NCBI GenBank assembly: GCA_900316615.1 | Contig: ONDU01000010.1 | Location: 1 to 64,000, forward strand | Direction of reading: 5' to 3' | DNA length: 64,000 nucleotides | Source: an uncultured Eubacteriales bacterium | GTDB taxonomy: Bacteria; Bacillota; Clostridia; Oscillospirales; Acutalibacteraceae | In this document: one piece after another, positions 53,540-62,173 of the stretch | Layout of the letters: every line of letters begins with the position of its first letter | Numbering within the stretch: position 1 is the first letter of the stretch | Notes under the pieces: generated by a model | Seen by the model: the letters and a program-made list of their open reading frames with translations, nothing else | What the model was told of the DNA's origin: nothing | Databases searched by the model: none | Program-made: the position numbers and the translations under genes

Positions 53540-53929
53540 ATGAAAATATGTGAATTTTGCGGAAAAGAACTTGACTATGAACACGCATTCTGCGATGAAG
53601 AGTGCGAAAACAATACCTTCACCTATTATAAAAAAAGAAAGCAGTTCCAGACCGGCTTCAATGCGGTAAGTATAATATGCTTTGCTGTGATTATGCTCGG
53701 AACATTCATAGGTCTGATAGCTCAGAATTTGAAGCTCGGACTTATTATTGTCGGCTCGGCTGTTTTTCTTCTGGGAGCGGTATACATAATCATTCCTTAT
53801 TACGGTCTTGATGAGCAGATACGTAAAAAAGGAATTAAGACCTGCCTCAAAACCACAAGAATGATAAGTGCAGCTGTTCTTATTGTAGGTGCAGTATGTC
53901 TTGCTCTCGGAATAATCGTTCCGTTTTAA
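53540..53929 (+). CDS. Zinc-ribbon, three-helix membrane protein
   Basis: A 129-residue protein with an N-terminal zinc-ribbon-like CEFCGKELDYEHAFCDEEC (residues 4-22) and three hydrophobic helices (about 40-62, 68-88 and 108-128). The basic loop YYKKRKQ follows the zinc site. I recognise no named family. AAAGGTG precedes ATG. Confidence 0.75.
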   Translation: MKICEFCGKELDYEHAFCDEECENNTFTYYKKRKQFQTGFNAVSIICFAVIMLGTFIGLIAQNLKLGLIIVGSAVFLLGAVYIIIPYYGLDEQIRKKGIKTCLKTTRMISAAVLIVGAVCLALGIIVPF

Positions 53930-53997
53930 ATTTTAAAAATCATACGCATATATAACCTCCTTTTTGAAATAATAACAAAGACAAAGGAGGTTTTTAT

Positions 53998-54210
53998 ATG
54001 TTAGACAAAATTGCTCTTACCCTGCTTGTAATAGGCGGAATCAACTGGGGCTCGGTAGGAATTTTTCAGTTTGACCTTGTAGCGTGGATTTTCGGAGGTC
54101 AGACAGGAATTGTAAGCAGAATTATTTATACCCTTGTCGGATTATCCGCTTTGTGGTGCATTTCTCTTCTGTTCAAGGAAGAGCCTGAGCCCAGAAGAGT
54201 TACATCTTAA
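53998..54210 (+). CDS. DUF378 membrane protein
   Basis: A 70-residue protein with two hydrophobic helices and the DUF378 features LLVIGGINWGSVGIFQFDLVAW and RIIYTLVGLSALW. Strong Shine-Dalgarno AAAGGAGGT. Function unknown. Confidence 0.9.
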   Translation: MLDKIALTLLVIGGINWGSVGIFQFDLVAWIFGGQTGIVSRIIYTLVGLSALWCISLLFKEEPEPRRVTS

Positions 54211-54239
54211 AACCGACAGTAAATTTCTTAAACGCAGAA

Positions 54240-54272
54240 ATGCCGTACAGCCATTTTTGAGCTGTACGGCAT
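54240..54272. terminator. Hairpin between convergent genes
   Basis: ATGCCGTACAGC and GCTGTACGGCAT, a 12-bp perfect stem with 9-nt loop, between the DUF378 gene and the convergent phosphatase-like gene. It could serve both. Confidence 0.7.
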
Positions 54273-54279
54273 TCTGAAT

Positions 54280-55377
54280 TTAAAGCTTAAATTTGATTTC
54301 TACGGGATTATGGTCGCTGTATGCAAACTGTGTATCAATAACGTTTGCATATGTAACATTTATATTGTCGGAAACAATAAAACCGTCAACGGTAAGTGTA
54401 AAACAGCTTTCATCATACGGGCGGTCACAGTTGCGGCATGACGGAACTGCTGCGGCGTTCGGATAATCGTCAAGCTTTCGGAAATGCTCCGGAATACGTT
54501 CATCAGGAAACGGCTTTGCCCAGCTGTATTCATCAGGGACTTCATTATTGAATATCTCAACGGAATTTTTAAGGAAATCGTGGTTGAAGTCTCCTGCACA
54601 TATTACATAATTTCCTTTTTTGTACTCGTCACGCATATCTCCGAAAAGCTTTTCTGTCTGCTGCTGCTGTAAATTTCCGTCAGCTCCGTATGCGGAAAGA
54701 TGAACATTTATAAGTATCAGCTCCTTACCGTCCTCAGCGGGAATGCGGTTGACAGAATAACAGCGGTCAAGGTCAATAAATTTTGAAAAGCCCTCTGAAA
54801 CAGGCAGACTTCGTCTTAAGCCCGAGTTAATCTGAATTTTGCTCATTGTAAGCATTCCTGCGTTAGATGAGCCGTGAGGCTGTAACAGAGGATAAAACAA
54901 AAAGGCTGAATGATAATTTACTGCCAGAGATGATGACGTATTTTCAAAAGCACTGCGGATTTTACTTACCTCATCGATATGGTAGCTTCTTGTTGAGTTG
55001 AAATCCACCTCCTGCAAAAATACAATATCGGCATTTTCTTTCTTAATCAGGGCAATATCATTGTCAATACAGTAATTTACACTTTCCTCAGAGCTTGCCC
55101 ATGACTGTGTCCCTCCGTCCATAAAGAATGTAAAATCGGGTGTATATGCACCAAAACCGATATTATATGAAATAGCAGTATATTCCGTATTCCGCTTTAC
55201 TTTTCTATGCTCGGCATTCCCCTCAATAATAAGCGTCTGATTGTCCTCAATACGACTGTAGCTTACAGATACGTAAATAACATATACTGAAATAACCGCA
55301 AACAGTACGCCGACAAAAATCAGAATAATTTTAAGCCATAATTTTTTCGGTTTTATATTATTTTTAACTTCCTTCAC
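54280..55377 (-). CDS. Membrane-anchored endonuclease/exonuclease/phosphatase family protein
   Basis: A 365-residue EEP-fold protein with an N-terminal transmembrane anchor (about 13-35) and the catalytic domain outside. Family residues appear in AISYNIGFG, IVFLQEVD, LILINVHLSAYG, VICAGDFNHDF and the final AYSDHNPVEI. The fold includes nucleases and phospho- or sphingolipid phosphodiesterases; the extracellular placement favours a lipid or nucleic acid outside the cell, which is inference. Confidence 0.88.
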   Translation of the reverse strand: MKEVKNNIKPKKLWLKIILIFVGVLFAVISVYVIYVSVSYSRIEDNQTLIIEGNAEHRKVKRNTEYTAISYNIGFGAYTPDFTFFMDGGTQSWASSEESVNYCIDNDIALIKKENADIVFLQEVDFNSTRSYHIDEVSKIRSAFENTSSSLAVNYHSAFLFYPLLQPHGSSNAGMLTMSKIQINSGLRRSLPVSEGFSKFIDLDRCYSVNRIPAEDGKELILINVHLSAYGADGNLQQQQTEKLFGDMRDEYKKGNYVICAGDFNHDFLKNSVEIFNNEVPDEYSWAKPFPDERIPEHFRKLDDYPNAAAVPSCRNCDRPYDESCFTLTVDGFIVSDNINVTYANVIDTQFAYSDHNPVEIKFKL

Positions 55378-55440
55378 ATCTGCCGCCCTCTTCTCAATCT
55401 GAAATATTTTTGTCTTTCTGACTTCACCGTACTCTAAAAA

Positions 55441-55484
55441 TTACCGCACAAACCTGACGTTCAACAGCCTAAGTCTGTGCGGTA
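55441..55484 (-). terminator. Terminator after secG
   Basis: TTACCGCACA(GAC) and (GTT)TGTGCGGTAA form a stem of ten pairs plus a few; on the minus strand TTTTTAGAG follows. It begins 16 nt after the secG stop. Confidence 0.75.
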
Positions 55485-55500
55485 AAAATCAGTCTTATAA

Positions 55501-55749
55501 TCAGTGCATAAAACGGTCAACTACGTTTATAGCCACTACAAGCAGTGCAAAGCCTATTGCCAGAACCTTTGTCCAGCGTGCAAGCTTGCTGTTAACAGTT
55601 CTTGCCTTGTTCTTTGAAAGGAAAGTATCTGCTCCTCCCGTTACAACGCCAACTCCCTTTGAGTTTCCCTCCTGGAGTATAACTACAAAAATCATAACTA
55701 TTGAGAACAGTATAAGTACTGCACCGATAATATAATCCACTACCAACAT
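55501..55749 (-). CDS. secG: Preprotein translocase subunit SecG
   Basis: An 82-residue protein with two transmembrane helices (about 5-25 and 58-78) and the SecG segments VILQEGNSKGVGVVTGGADTFLSKNKARTV. Part of SecYEG. The usual neighbours rnr, smpB and ssrA are not present here. Shine-Dalgarno AAGGTGGG. Confidence 0.95.
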   Translation of the reverse strand: MLVVDYIIGAVLILFSIVMIFVVILQEGNSKGVGVVTGGADTFLSKNKARTVNSKLARWTKVLAIGFALLVVAINVVDRFMH

Positions 55750-55794
55750 ATTTCATTCCCACCTTTCATGAAAAATCAAAAATACTCGCTTTGT

Positions 55795-55823
55795 ATCTTA
55801 CCATAAATATCTTCCGTTTACAA
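55795..55823 (-). promoter_or_regulatory. Promoter of secG
   Basis: Minus strand TTGTAA (55818-55823), 17-nt spacer, TAAGAT (55795-55800), about 45 nt before secG. Confidence 0.6.
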
Positions 55824-55866
55824 GGGGGATTGATAAATTTTTTACGTTTTTTCGTGTTTTTCGTAA

Positions 55867-56256
55867 TTATTGAGGATTTGCCCTTATGCCCTTGTTCTTG
55901 TAGTAATCATCAACTGCCGATTTTATAGCCTGCTCTGCCAGCACTGAGCAGTGTACCTTTACAGGAGGCAAACCGTCCAACGCTTCCATAACAGCTTTAT
56001 TTGTGAGCTTGAGAGCATCGTCAACACTTTTTCCCTTGATAAGCTCTGTTGCCATTGAGCTTGTGGCTATAGCCGCACCGCAGCCGAACGTCTTGAATTT
56101 TACATCGGTTATAATGTCGTCATCTACCTTGATGTACATTTTCATTATATCCCCGCATCTGGCATTTCCTACCTCTCCTATGCCGTCAGCATTCTCTATC
56201 TCTCCCACATTACGGGGATTTGCAAAATGGTCTATGACCTTTTCACTGTATGCCAT
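55867..56256 (-). CDS. nifU: Fe-S cluster assembly scaffold NifU/IscU
   Basis: A scaffold of 129 residues on which Fe-S clusters are built. The three ligand cysteines are C34 (ARCGD), C59 (FGCGAA) and C103 (HCSVLA), with D36 next to the first. It follows the cysteine desulfurase by 32 nt. No Rrf2-type regulator gene is next to it. Confidence 0.95.
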   Translation of the reverse strand: MAYSEKVIDHFANPRNVGEIENADGIGEVGNARCGDIMKMYIKVDDDIITDVKFKTFGCGAAIATSSMATELIKGKSVDDALKLTNKAVMEALDGLPPVKVHCSVLAEQAIKSAVDDYYKNKGIRANPQ

Positions 56257-56288
56257 AATTATTCTCTCCTTGTATAAAATATATTATC

Positions 56289-57464
56289 TCAGCAGTCCTT
56301 TATTTTTTCCCATACGGGAGACATCGCTCTCAAGGTATCAACTACCTCGGGAACAGCTTCGGCTATATAGTCTATGTCGTCCTCGGTTATATCATCTCCG
56401 AGAGATAGACGCAGTGAGCCGTGGGCAATTTCATGAGGAAGTCCTATAGCCAGCAGAACATGACTGGGGTCAAGTGAGCCTGATGTACACGCAGAGCCTG
56501 ATGAGGCACTTATTCCTTTTATATCAAGTCTTAACAGAAGTGCTTCTCCCTCTATTCCCTCAAAACACATATTTATATTTCCTGCAAGCCGTTTTTCCCT
56601 GTCCCCGTTGAGCCTGCTTTTTTCTATGGTAAGAAGTCTGTCGATAAGCTTGTTTCGGAGAACGGTTATTCTTTTGGAGCGAACGTCAACTGTAGATACT
56701 GCTTTCTCTACCGCTGCCGCAAGACCAACTATACCTGCTACGTTTTCTGTGCCTGCACGCATACCTCTTTCCTGTGCACCGCCGTCAATCAAAATCTCCG
56801 GTCGTATACCGCTTCTTATATACAAAGCTCCGCAGCCCTTGGGACCATGCAGCTTGTGTCCCGTAAGCGAAAGAAGGTCTATATTCTGAGCCTTTACGTC
56901 TATATGAACGTTTCCTACTGCCTGAACAGCATCGGTATGAAAAATAACCTTGTGTCTTCTGCATATTTCTCCTATCTCCGATATAGGCTGTATCGTTCCT
57001 ATTTCGTTATTTGCGTACATGATACTTACTATTGCTGTAGTATCCTTTATAGCTGCTTCCAGCTCCTCAGGTCTTACAAGTCCGTCGCTGTGAACATCAA
57101 GAAAAGTTATTTCAAAACCTTCTCTTTTCAGTGCATCACACGTATGAAGTACTGCGTGATGCTCAAATGCTGACGTTATAATATGATTTTTTCCCTTTGC
57201 CTTTAAAGCTCTTGCTACGCCCTTTATCGCCCAGTTATCGGATTCACTGCCGCCTGACGTGAAGTATATCTCGTTTGTCTTTGCATTCAGAGCCTTGGCT
57301 ACCTTTTCCCTTGAAAGCTCTACTGCTTTCTGTGCCTCTGCTCCCTTTGCGTACATACTGGACGGATTTCCGTATTTATCCGTAAGATAAGGCATCATCT
57401 GCTCAAGTATTTCGGGTGATAATGATGTAGTTGCGGCATTATCGGCATATATCAGTCTGTTCAT
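56289..57464 (-). CDS. nifS: Cysteine desulfurase NifS/IscS
   Basis: A PLP enzyme of 391 residues that supplies sulfur from cysteine. The PLP lysine is K204 in [11 protein letters not shown] and the persulfide cysteine is C326 in [10 protein letters not shown], whose loop is of the group I type. [13 protein letters not shown] opens the protein. Pairs with nifU downstream. rnhA lies 45 nt upstream on the same strand. Confidence 0.96.
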   Translation of the reverse strand: MNRLIYADNAATTSLSPEILEQMMPYLTDKYGNPSSMYAKGAEAQKAVELSREKVAKALNAKTNEIYFTSGGSESDNWAIKGVARALKAKGKNHIITSAFEHHAVLHTCDALKREGFEITFLDVHSDGLVRPEELEAAIKDTTAIVSIMYANNEIGTIQPISEIGEICRRHKVIFHTDAVQAVGNVHIDVKAQNIDLLSLTGHKLHGPKGCGALYIRSGIRPEILIDGGAQERGMRAGTENVAGIVGLAAAVEKAVSTVDVRSKRITVLRNKLIDRLLTIEKSRLNGDREKRLAGNINMCFEGIEGEALLLRLDIKGISASSGSACTSGSLDPSHVLLAIGLPHEIAHGSLRLSLGDDITEDDIDYIAEAVPEVVDTLRAMSPVWEKIKDC

Positions 57465-57509
57465 AGGACACTTCCTTTTATTATTTTTTAATTTCCTTAC
57501 ATATATTAT

Positions 57510-57953
57510 TTATTGTCGTGAATATTTTTTAGCCTGTACAACGGCAAGTCTGTCACACCTTTCATTCTCAGGATGCCCTGCGTGTCCCTTTACCCAGACT
57601 ATCTTAACCTCGTGTTTGTCACACAAATCAAGCAATATCTCCCATAAATCAGGGTTCAATGCCGCTTCGGTCTTGTTTCTCATCCAGTTGTTCGACCTCC
57701 ACTTTTTTGCCCAGCCCTTGCTTATGGCGTTGCAGATATACTGAGAGTCACTGTAAAGAGTAACTGTGCACGGTTCCTTTAAAAGCTTAAGTGCTTCTAT
57801 TACTGCGGTCATTTCCATACGGTTGTTTGTTGTTTTTGAACTTCCGCCTGAAATTTCCTTTTCGGTTGTCTTGTATCTAAGAACGGCACCCCAACCTCCC
57901 GGTCCGGGATTTCCCGAACAGGCACCGTCTGTAAATATTTCTACGTTTTTCAT
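57510..57953 (-). CDS. rnhA: Ribonuclease HI
   Basis: Cleaves RNA in RNA-DNA hybrids. The protein of 147 residues has the first catalytic aspartate in [17 protein letters not shown] (D9), a glutamate in [12 protein letters not shown], an aspartate in [11 protein letters not shown] and the last in ERCDRLA. The start is ATG 57953 with GAGG upstream; a longer frame to 57974 is not needed. First gene of rnhA-nifS-nifU. Confidence 0.95.
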   Translation of the reverse strand: MKNVEIFTDGACSGNPGPGGWGAVLRYKTTEKEISGGSSKTTNNRMEMTAVIEALKLLKEPCTVTLYSDSQYICNAISKGWAKKWRSNNWMRNKTEAALNPDLWEILLDLCDKHEVKIVWVKGHAGHPENERCDRLAVVQAKKYSRQ

Positions 57954-58085
57954 GAAAAAATCCTCTATATGCATATTCAGGCAGTAATTATTATAACACC
58001 TGATGTTTTCAAATTCAATATAATACGGAAAAAAATTACACTAATTTACTAGGAATTAATAACGTAACGCCATAAAAGCTCGCCG

Positions 58086-58183
58086 GGCGATTGCAGCACT
58101 CAAAAGCAAAGCTTTTGAGTGACCTTAAAGGCAAAGCCTTTAAGGCATTTTTGCGGATAAATCCGCAAAAATCTGCAATCGCC
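58086..58183. repeat. Cloverleaf intergenic element, copy 7
   Basis: GGCGATTGCAG pairs with CTGCAATCGCC. Inside are CACTCAAAAGC/GCTTTTGAGTG with AAA loop (58097-58121), CCTTAAAGGC/GCCTTTAAGG with AAA loop (58123-58145) and ATTTTTGCGGAT/ATCCGCAAAAAT (58147-58172). It begins 32 nt after the GH13 stop. Confidence 0.92.
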
Positions 58184-58215
58184 TGATTGATATACCGATA
58201 AACCCTTTTTATTTT

Positions 58216-59886
58216 TTATATCTTATCGAAGCTCCTTACTGTTTTTCCGTTCTTCTTCACAAGACTTGTGAATGTATCATAAGGAACCGCAAGCGATTTG
58301 TTTTTGGAAATATCCTTGCAGATTACAAGCTTTTCGCCTGTTTTGCTATGCTCGCATATACACAAAACATCACACTCCGAGCCTTCGCAGCTTATGTATT
58401 TTCCTTCAGTCACTTCTTTAAGAGGTTCGGTTTCCTTTTTTACGGATTTTTTTCTGTTCTTCTTAGCCGGAACGCTGACCGTATTTTCTTCACCTTCAAG
58501 ATTTGTAACAACTTCGGTTTTATCATCGAAGCTTAAACTGAAATCTCCGTTATTCATAACAAGTATCCTTGCTCCGTATCCGCAGACTGGTATTCTGACA
58601 TAGCCTGTATTGTCAAAGCTTTCTCCTGTAAGTGCGTCAGTAAGCCTGCTGAAGCCCCCTGCCGCATTGAATGATACCTCACTGTCGTTCTGACTGAGGT
58701 TCAGTGCGATATAAACTGTATGGGAATTGTAAGAACGTGAAAATACAAGCTGTTCGTTTCTTATATAATCGTTCTTATAGCTGCCGAACTGCAGCGGCTC
58801 AAGAGCACTTCTTATCTTTCCCAGCTTTGCAATCCAATTGTTCAAATCTTCGTCCGCATTTTCTATCCTGCCGAGATTTAATTCAGGTCTTAAAGGTCTG
58901 TCGTCATTTCTCGTCCTTCTTCCTTCTGCTCCCCACTCGCTTCCGTAGTAAACGGAGGGTACTCCGGGCATACAGTACATAAGAGTATAGCAGTTTTTAA
59001 GATGGTTCTTATCCTTAAGCTGACTTGCAATTCTGTCTACATCGTGGTTATCAAGAAAACTGTACAGAGTAAGCTTCTGATAAATTCCTCCCTGCGAAAA
59101 CTGCCTTTGAAGAGAATGTGCTATTTCAAAGTAATTATGGTCGTTATGAGATGAGTATAATCCCTTATAGCACTCATAGTTTGTAACGGAATCAAGCATA
59201 TTTTCATTAGCCCAGCGGTTATAATCTCCGTGTATTATCTCACCCATAAGCCAGAAACCGGGCTTCTTTCTGCTGCAAAAATCTTTAAGCTGTCTGAAAA
59301 AGTTCATATCAACACAGTCTGCGGCATCTAATCTCAGACCATCAATATCAAACTCATCTATCCACTTTTCAACTGCTCCCAAAAGATGCTCCACAACATA
59401 ACTGTTCTGAAGATTAAGCTTTACAAGGTCATAATGTCCGCTCCAGCCCTCATACCAAAAAGGGTCGCCCTTCGGACTGCTTCCGCCAAAATTAAGATTG
59501 TGAAACCAGCCACAGTACATTGAGTTCTGCTTATTCTGCTGAACATCCTTAAAAGCCCAGAAATCCCTGCCTACGTGGTTGAATACACCGTCAAGCACTA
59601 CCTTTATTCCGTTAGCGTGAAGAAGATCACATATTTTCTTAAACGAAGCATTATCTCCCAGCCTTACATCTATCTTATAATAATCCTTTGTATCATATCC
59701 GTGCTTTGTAGCTTCAAAAACAGGTCCGAAATATACTGCATTTATATTCAGAGCCTTCAGATGAGGTATCCAGTCAATAATCTTATCCAGTCTGTAGCTC
59801 TGTACTCCGTCATTATACTCAGGAGCTCCGCAAAAACCCAGAGGGTATATGTGGTAAAAAATTGATTTGTTTATCCATTGTTTCAT
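58216..59886 (-). CDS. GH13 alpha-amylase-family enzyme with C-terminal DUF1653-like domain
   Basis: A protein of 556 residues without a signal peptide, so intracellular. GH13 regions are DGVFNH (99-104), the nucleophile D187 in GLRLDA, the acid/base E216 in LMGEI and D282 in FLDNHD. The short N terminus (no CBM34) suits an intracellular maltodextrin-acting enzyme. After the GH13 domain comes a beta C-domain, a lysine-rich linker (about 465-490) and a C-terminal 63-residue part that matches the DUF1653 pattern (GKY, HSxTGEKLVI, FTSLV, GKTVRSF). ATG 59886 is used because GTG 59895 lies in the Shine-Dalgarno AAGGTGA. Substrate is inferred to be maltodextrin. Confidence 0.9.
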   Translation of the reverse strand: MKQWINKSIFYHIYPLGFCGAPEYNDGVQSYRLDKIIDWIPHLKALNINAVYFGPVFEATKHGYDTKDYYKIDVRLGDNASFKKICDLLHANGIKVVLDGVFNHVGRDFWAFKDVQQNKQNSMYCGWFHNLNFGGSSPKGDPFWYEGWSGHYDLVKLNLQNSYVVEHLLGAVEKWIDEFDIDGLRLDAADCVDMNFFRQLKDFCSRKKPGFWLMGEIIHGDYNRWANENMLDSVTNYECYKGLYSSHNDHNYFEIAHSLQRQFSQGGIYQKLTLYSFLDNHDVDRIASQLKDKNHLKNCYTLMYCMPGVPSVYYGSEWGAEGRRTRNDDRPLRPELNLGRIENADEDLNNWIAKLGKIRSALEPLQFGSYKNDYIRNEQLVFSRSYNSHTVYIALNLSQNDSEVSFNAAGGFSRLTDALTGESFDNTGYVRIPVCGYGARILVMNNGDFSLSFDDKTEVVTNLEGEENTVSVPAKKNRKKSVKKETEPLKEVTEGKYISCEGSECDVLCICEHSKTGEKLVICKDISKNKSLAVPYDTFTSLVKKNGKTVRSFDKI

Positions 59887-59916
59887 TAAAATCACCTTAC
59901 TAAAATAGTCTGTACT

Positions 59917-59934
59917 AAAATCTGTTAAGATTTT
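59917..59934. promoter_or_regulatory. Palindrome upstream of the GH13 gene
   Basis: AAAATCT-GTTA-AGATTTT, 31 nt before the GH13 start. It is in the right place for an operator, but no regulator is known and I could not place promoter boxes with confidence. The rest of the gap 59887-60050 is AT-rich without other features. Confidence 0.35.
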
Positions 59935-60050
59935 GTAAATAAATCATTAATAACTCAAAAAATTTTACGCTTAATTTTAACATATTAACCAAAAAATTAC
60001 AAGCTTATATTTTATTTTGCTTATCAATACTTCGGCTCTTTCTCAATGCA

Positions 60051-60160
60051 GGGCGGCGATTGCAGACAGTCACAAGCAAAGCTTGTGACACACCAAAAGA
60101 GATTTTCTCTTTTGGCGTATCTGTCGAACAAGGTTCGACAGTGGTCTGCAATCGCCGCCC
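60051..60160. repeat. Cloverleaf intergenic element, copy 8
   Basis: A 17-bp closing stem GGGCGGCGATTGCAGAC with GTCTGCAATCGCCGCCC. Inside are GTCACAAGC/GCTTGTGAC with AAA loop (60069-60089), CCAAAAGAGA/TCTCTTTTGG (60093-60115) and CTGTCGAAC/GTTCGACAG (60121-60141). It begins 27 nt after the stop of the 48-residue protein gene at 60188. Confidence 0.92.
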
Positions 60161-60187
60161 GTGCCGTTTCATCTGAACTCAGATAAA

Positions 60188-60334
60188 TTATCTTACTACG
60201 TTTGTAAAATAACGCTGCATATCCTCACGGCAGGTTATATTAAGCTTGGAACTTACAATCTTTCTCTGAACCGAAAACGGAAGCGAATAAAAATACTCTC
60301 TGTCATCTGGACTCAGCTTATCGAAGTTTATCAT
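60188..60334 (-). CDS. 48-residue small protein behind the LytTR regulator
   Basis: A short frame with a strong Shine-Dalgarno (GAGGTGATATT before ATG 60334). The protein begins MINFDKLSPDDREYFYSLP, is charged and soluble, and contains one cysteine (residue 35). It lies 58 nt after the LytTR regulator gene on the same strand, so the two may be co-transcribed. I recognise no family; the evidence is ribosome binding site, position and composition only. Confidence 0.6.
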   Translation of the reverse strand: MINFDKLSPDDREYFYSLPFSVQRKIVSSKLNITCREDMQRYFTNVVR

Positions 60335-60392
60335 AATATCACCTCAGACAATATTATTTGAATTTTCAGACCTACTTATTCCTTATTAACAT

Positions 60393-61118
60393 TTACATAT
60401 ACTGAATATCGTGCTTATTCTTTATATATTCAAAATACTGCTTCTTTATGGATCTTAGGTTTCTTTGACGTATGCTTACAATATCACCGCTGAAAAGCAT
60501 AAAGCTCTTGTCAGCCTTGCTTATATAGTTCATATTGACAAGATAGCTTTGATGACATCTCAAAAATCTGGAATCATTAAGCTCATTTTCTATATCGCTC
60601 AAACGCTTGTATACGGTATAATCAGAACCGTCACTTCGGTGAAGAACACATTTGGAATTTATGCTTTCAACAAAAACTATATCGTTATACGGTATTCTTA
60701 CAACACTGCTGCGTCGCTTTACGGAATAAGAATTTATGCTGTAATTGATTATAATTCTGTTCATAACACTGCAAAGCTTTGTATAGCTGTAAGGCTTCAT
60801 AAGATAGCCTGATGCGTTTACGTCATAGCTTTCCACGGCAAAGATTGGGGTTGACGCTGTAAATATTATTTTTCCATCAAAATTTTCTTTTCTCAGTTCC
60901 TTTGCAACATCTATTCCAAGTCTTTGATAGTTGTCCATATAAACGTCCAAAAAGATAATATCCGGTCTGTACTCATCAATGACAGAACATAAAAGCTCTT
61001 GACTTGTTTCATAGTATACAAGCTTATATTCAACGGAACGCTCGGAAAAATAAGTATAAATCAATCCTGAAACAGTTTCCATATCCTGCTTGTTATCATC
61101 ACAAACAGCAATAATCAA
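60393..61118 (-). CDS. LytTR-type response regulator
   Basis: A transcription regulator of 241 residues. The receiver domain has acidic D7-D8, the phosphorylation site D58 in IIFLDVYMD, and TAST and K lysine of the usual pocket. A LytTR DNA-binding domain follows (about 130-235) with IVFVESINSKCVLHRSDG and FLRCHQSYLVNMNYI. The start is TTG 61118 because an in-frame TGA lies just before it. No sensor kinase gene is adjacent, so its signal source is unknown. Confidence 0.92.
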   Translation of the reverse strand: MIIAVCDDNKQDMETVSGLIYTYFSERSVEYKLVYYETSQELLCSVIDEYRPDIIFLDVYMDNYQRLGIDVAKELRKENFDGKIIFTASTPIFAVESYDVNASGYLMKPYSYTKLCSVMNRIIINYSINSYSVKRRSSVVRIPYNDIVFVESINSKCVLHRSDGSDYTVYKRLSDIENELNDSRFLRCHQSYLVNMNYISKADKSFMLFSGDIVSIRQRNLRSIKKQYFEYIKNKHDIQYM

Positions 61119-61349
61119 TCAAAATCACAACCTTCTGTTTTCTTTTTAAACAAATTTTTAAAAAATAAATGACTTATTTTTCATAGAGCTTTACGTACTT
61201 TATTAAACATTTAGAAATCTTAAAAATATTTATAAAGCTTAATATACATAATCAATACCCCTTGATTATCTCGTAAATATTACTGTTTTTGTAAAATTCA
61301 TCAGAAAATCCGATAAATTCAAAAACAGACTAAAATCGCAGTAATTTTA

Positions 61350-61358
61350 TGATATAAT
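61350..61358 (+). promoter_or_regulatory. Extended -10 promoter of the DUF6514-like gene
   Basis: TGATATAAT, an extended -10 with no good -35, about 48 nt upstream of the chosen start. Confidence 0.5.
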
Positions 61359-61405
61359 CCATAGCCGTGATAACGTTACACGTCAAAATAACGGAGGGGT
61401 TGCAT

Positions 61406-61645
61406 GTGTACGAATATTGTGTAGAAAAAGAAGTTTTATATAATTATCAGCTTGGCAGATACGTTTCTTACGGAATAGGCGTTTATCTCGTCAAAGAAAA
61501 GTCACGTAAAAGGCTTGAATACGTTTCTGATGTATTTCTCAGCGAAAAAGACGCATTAAGCTTTGTGCGTCTTTGTAACAGTTTAGATCTTGAACCTGTA
61601 CATTTACCTGAAGCAATAGAGGAAGCTTTACTAAGCGGTAAATAG
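61406..61645 (+). CDS. DUF6514-like small protein
   Basis: A protein of 79 residues starting at GTG 61406, eight nt after GGAGG; a longer frame from 61367 runs through the ribosome binding site. The segment LGRYVSYGIGVYLVKE and the closing LEPVHLPEAIEEAL resemble the DUF6514 family found near clostridial regulators. Function unknown. Confidence 0.75.
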   Translation: MYEYCVEKEVLYNYQLGRYVSYGIGVYLVKEKSRKRLEYVSDVFLSEKDALSFVRLCNSLDLEPVHLPEAIEEALLSGK

Positions 61646-61888
61646 TTAAGGGAAATTTTATCACTCGCAAATCATATTATATCACACACGAATAAAAAAT
61701 CAATATCGTATTATGCCAAATATTTAAAAATGCTGTAATAATCCGTCACATAAAGTAAGCGAAACAAATATTCCTTTTGATTTTCCTTCAATATATTATC
61801 AGACGATATAAAAAACATGCGGATATTTATTATATTGGCGATATAGCTGTAATAACCCAAATATATTCAAAAAACTTGCTCATACTGC

Positions 61889-61954
61889 GATTGCAGAAAA
61901 TAAGAAGTTTCTGCTTTTCTGTTTCGGACAAAATAGCCTAAACTACCTGCAATC
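61889..61954. repeat. Decayed cloverleaf element, copy 9
   Basis: Only the core closing stem GATTGCAG/CTGCAATC and a relic TTTCGGACAAA of one arm remain; the three hairpins are lost. It lies in the gap 61646-62009, which shows no gene; unlike the good copies it is far from any stop codon. Confidence 0.6.
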
Positions 61955-62009
61955 AATCAAAGATAAGTTATTTAAAGGTTAAAAACAGTGATGTAAATAT
62001 ATAAAAGGG

Positions 62010-62038
62010 TTGAATATTGTCGGATTTGGGTTTATAAT
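62010..62038 (+). promoter_or_regulatory. Promoter of the CYTH gene
   Basis: TTGAAT (62010-62015), 17-nt spacer, TATAAT (62033-62038), leaving a leader of about 125 nt. Confidence 0.7.
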
Positions 62039-62128
62039 ACTAATTAACCTGAAAAATAAGTACCTCAATCCCTTAAGCTTCATATTCTGTACAGATGTTG
62101 ATTGTTTGCAGGGAGATTTGTACAAACC

Positions 62129-62173
62129 ATGCAGGAAAATATTTGTTTGGAAGATGAGGAGAAAGCTTTATGA
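62129..62173 (+). CDS. Possible 14-codon leader ORF overlapping the CYTH start
   Basis: An ATG at 62129, about 12 nt after GGGAG, opens a 14-residue frame rich in Glu and Asp (starts MQENICLEDEEKAL) whose TGA overlaps the ATG of the CYTH gene (ATGA). It may be chance, or couple translation of the CYTH gene. Confidence 0.3.
   Translation: MQENICLEDEEKAL

Noticed and set aside
55378..55500. ssrA (tmRNA) next to secG
   Set aside because: The usual secG-rnr-smpB-ssrA neighbourhood was looked for, but only a terminator is present in this gap.
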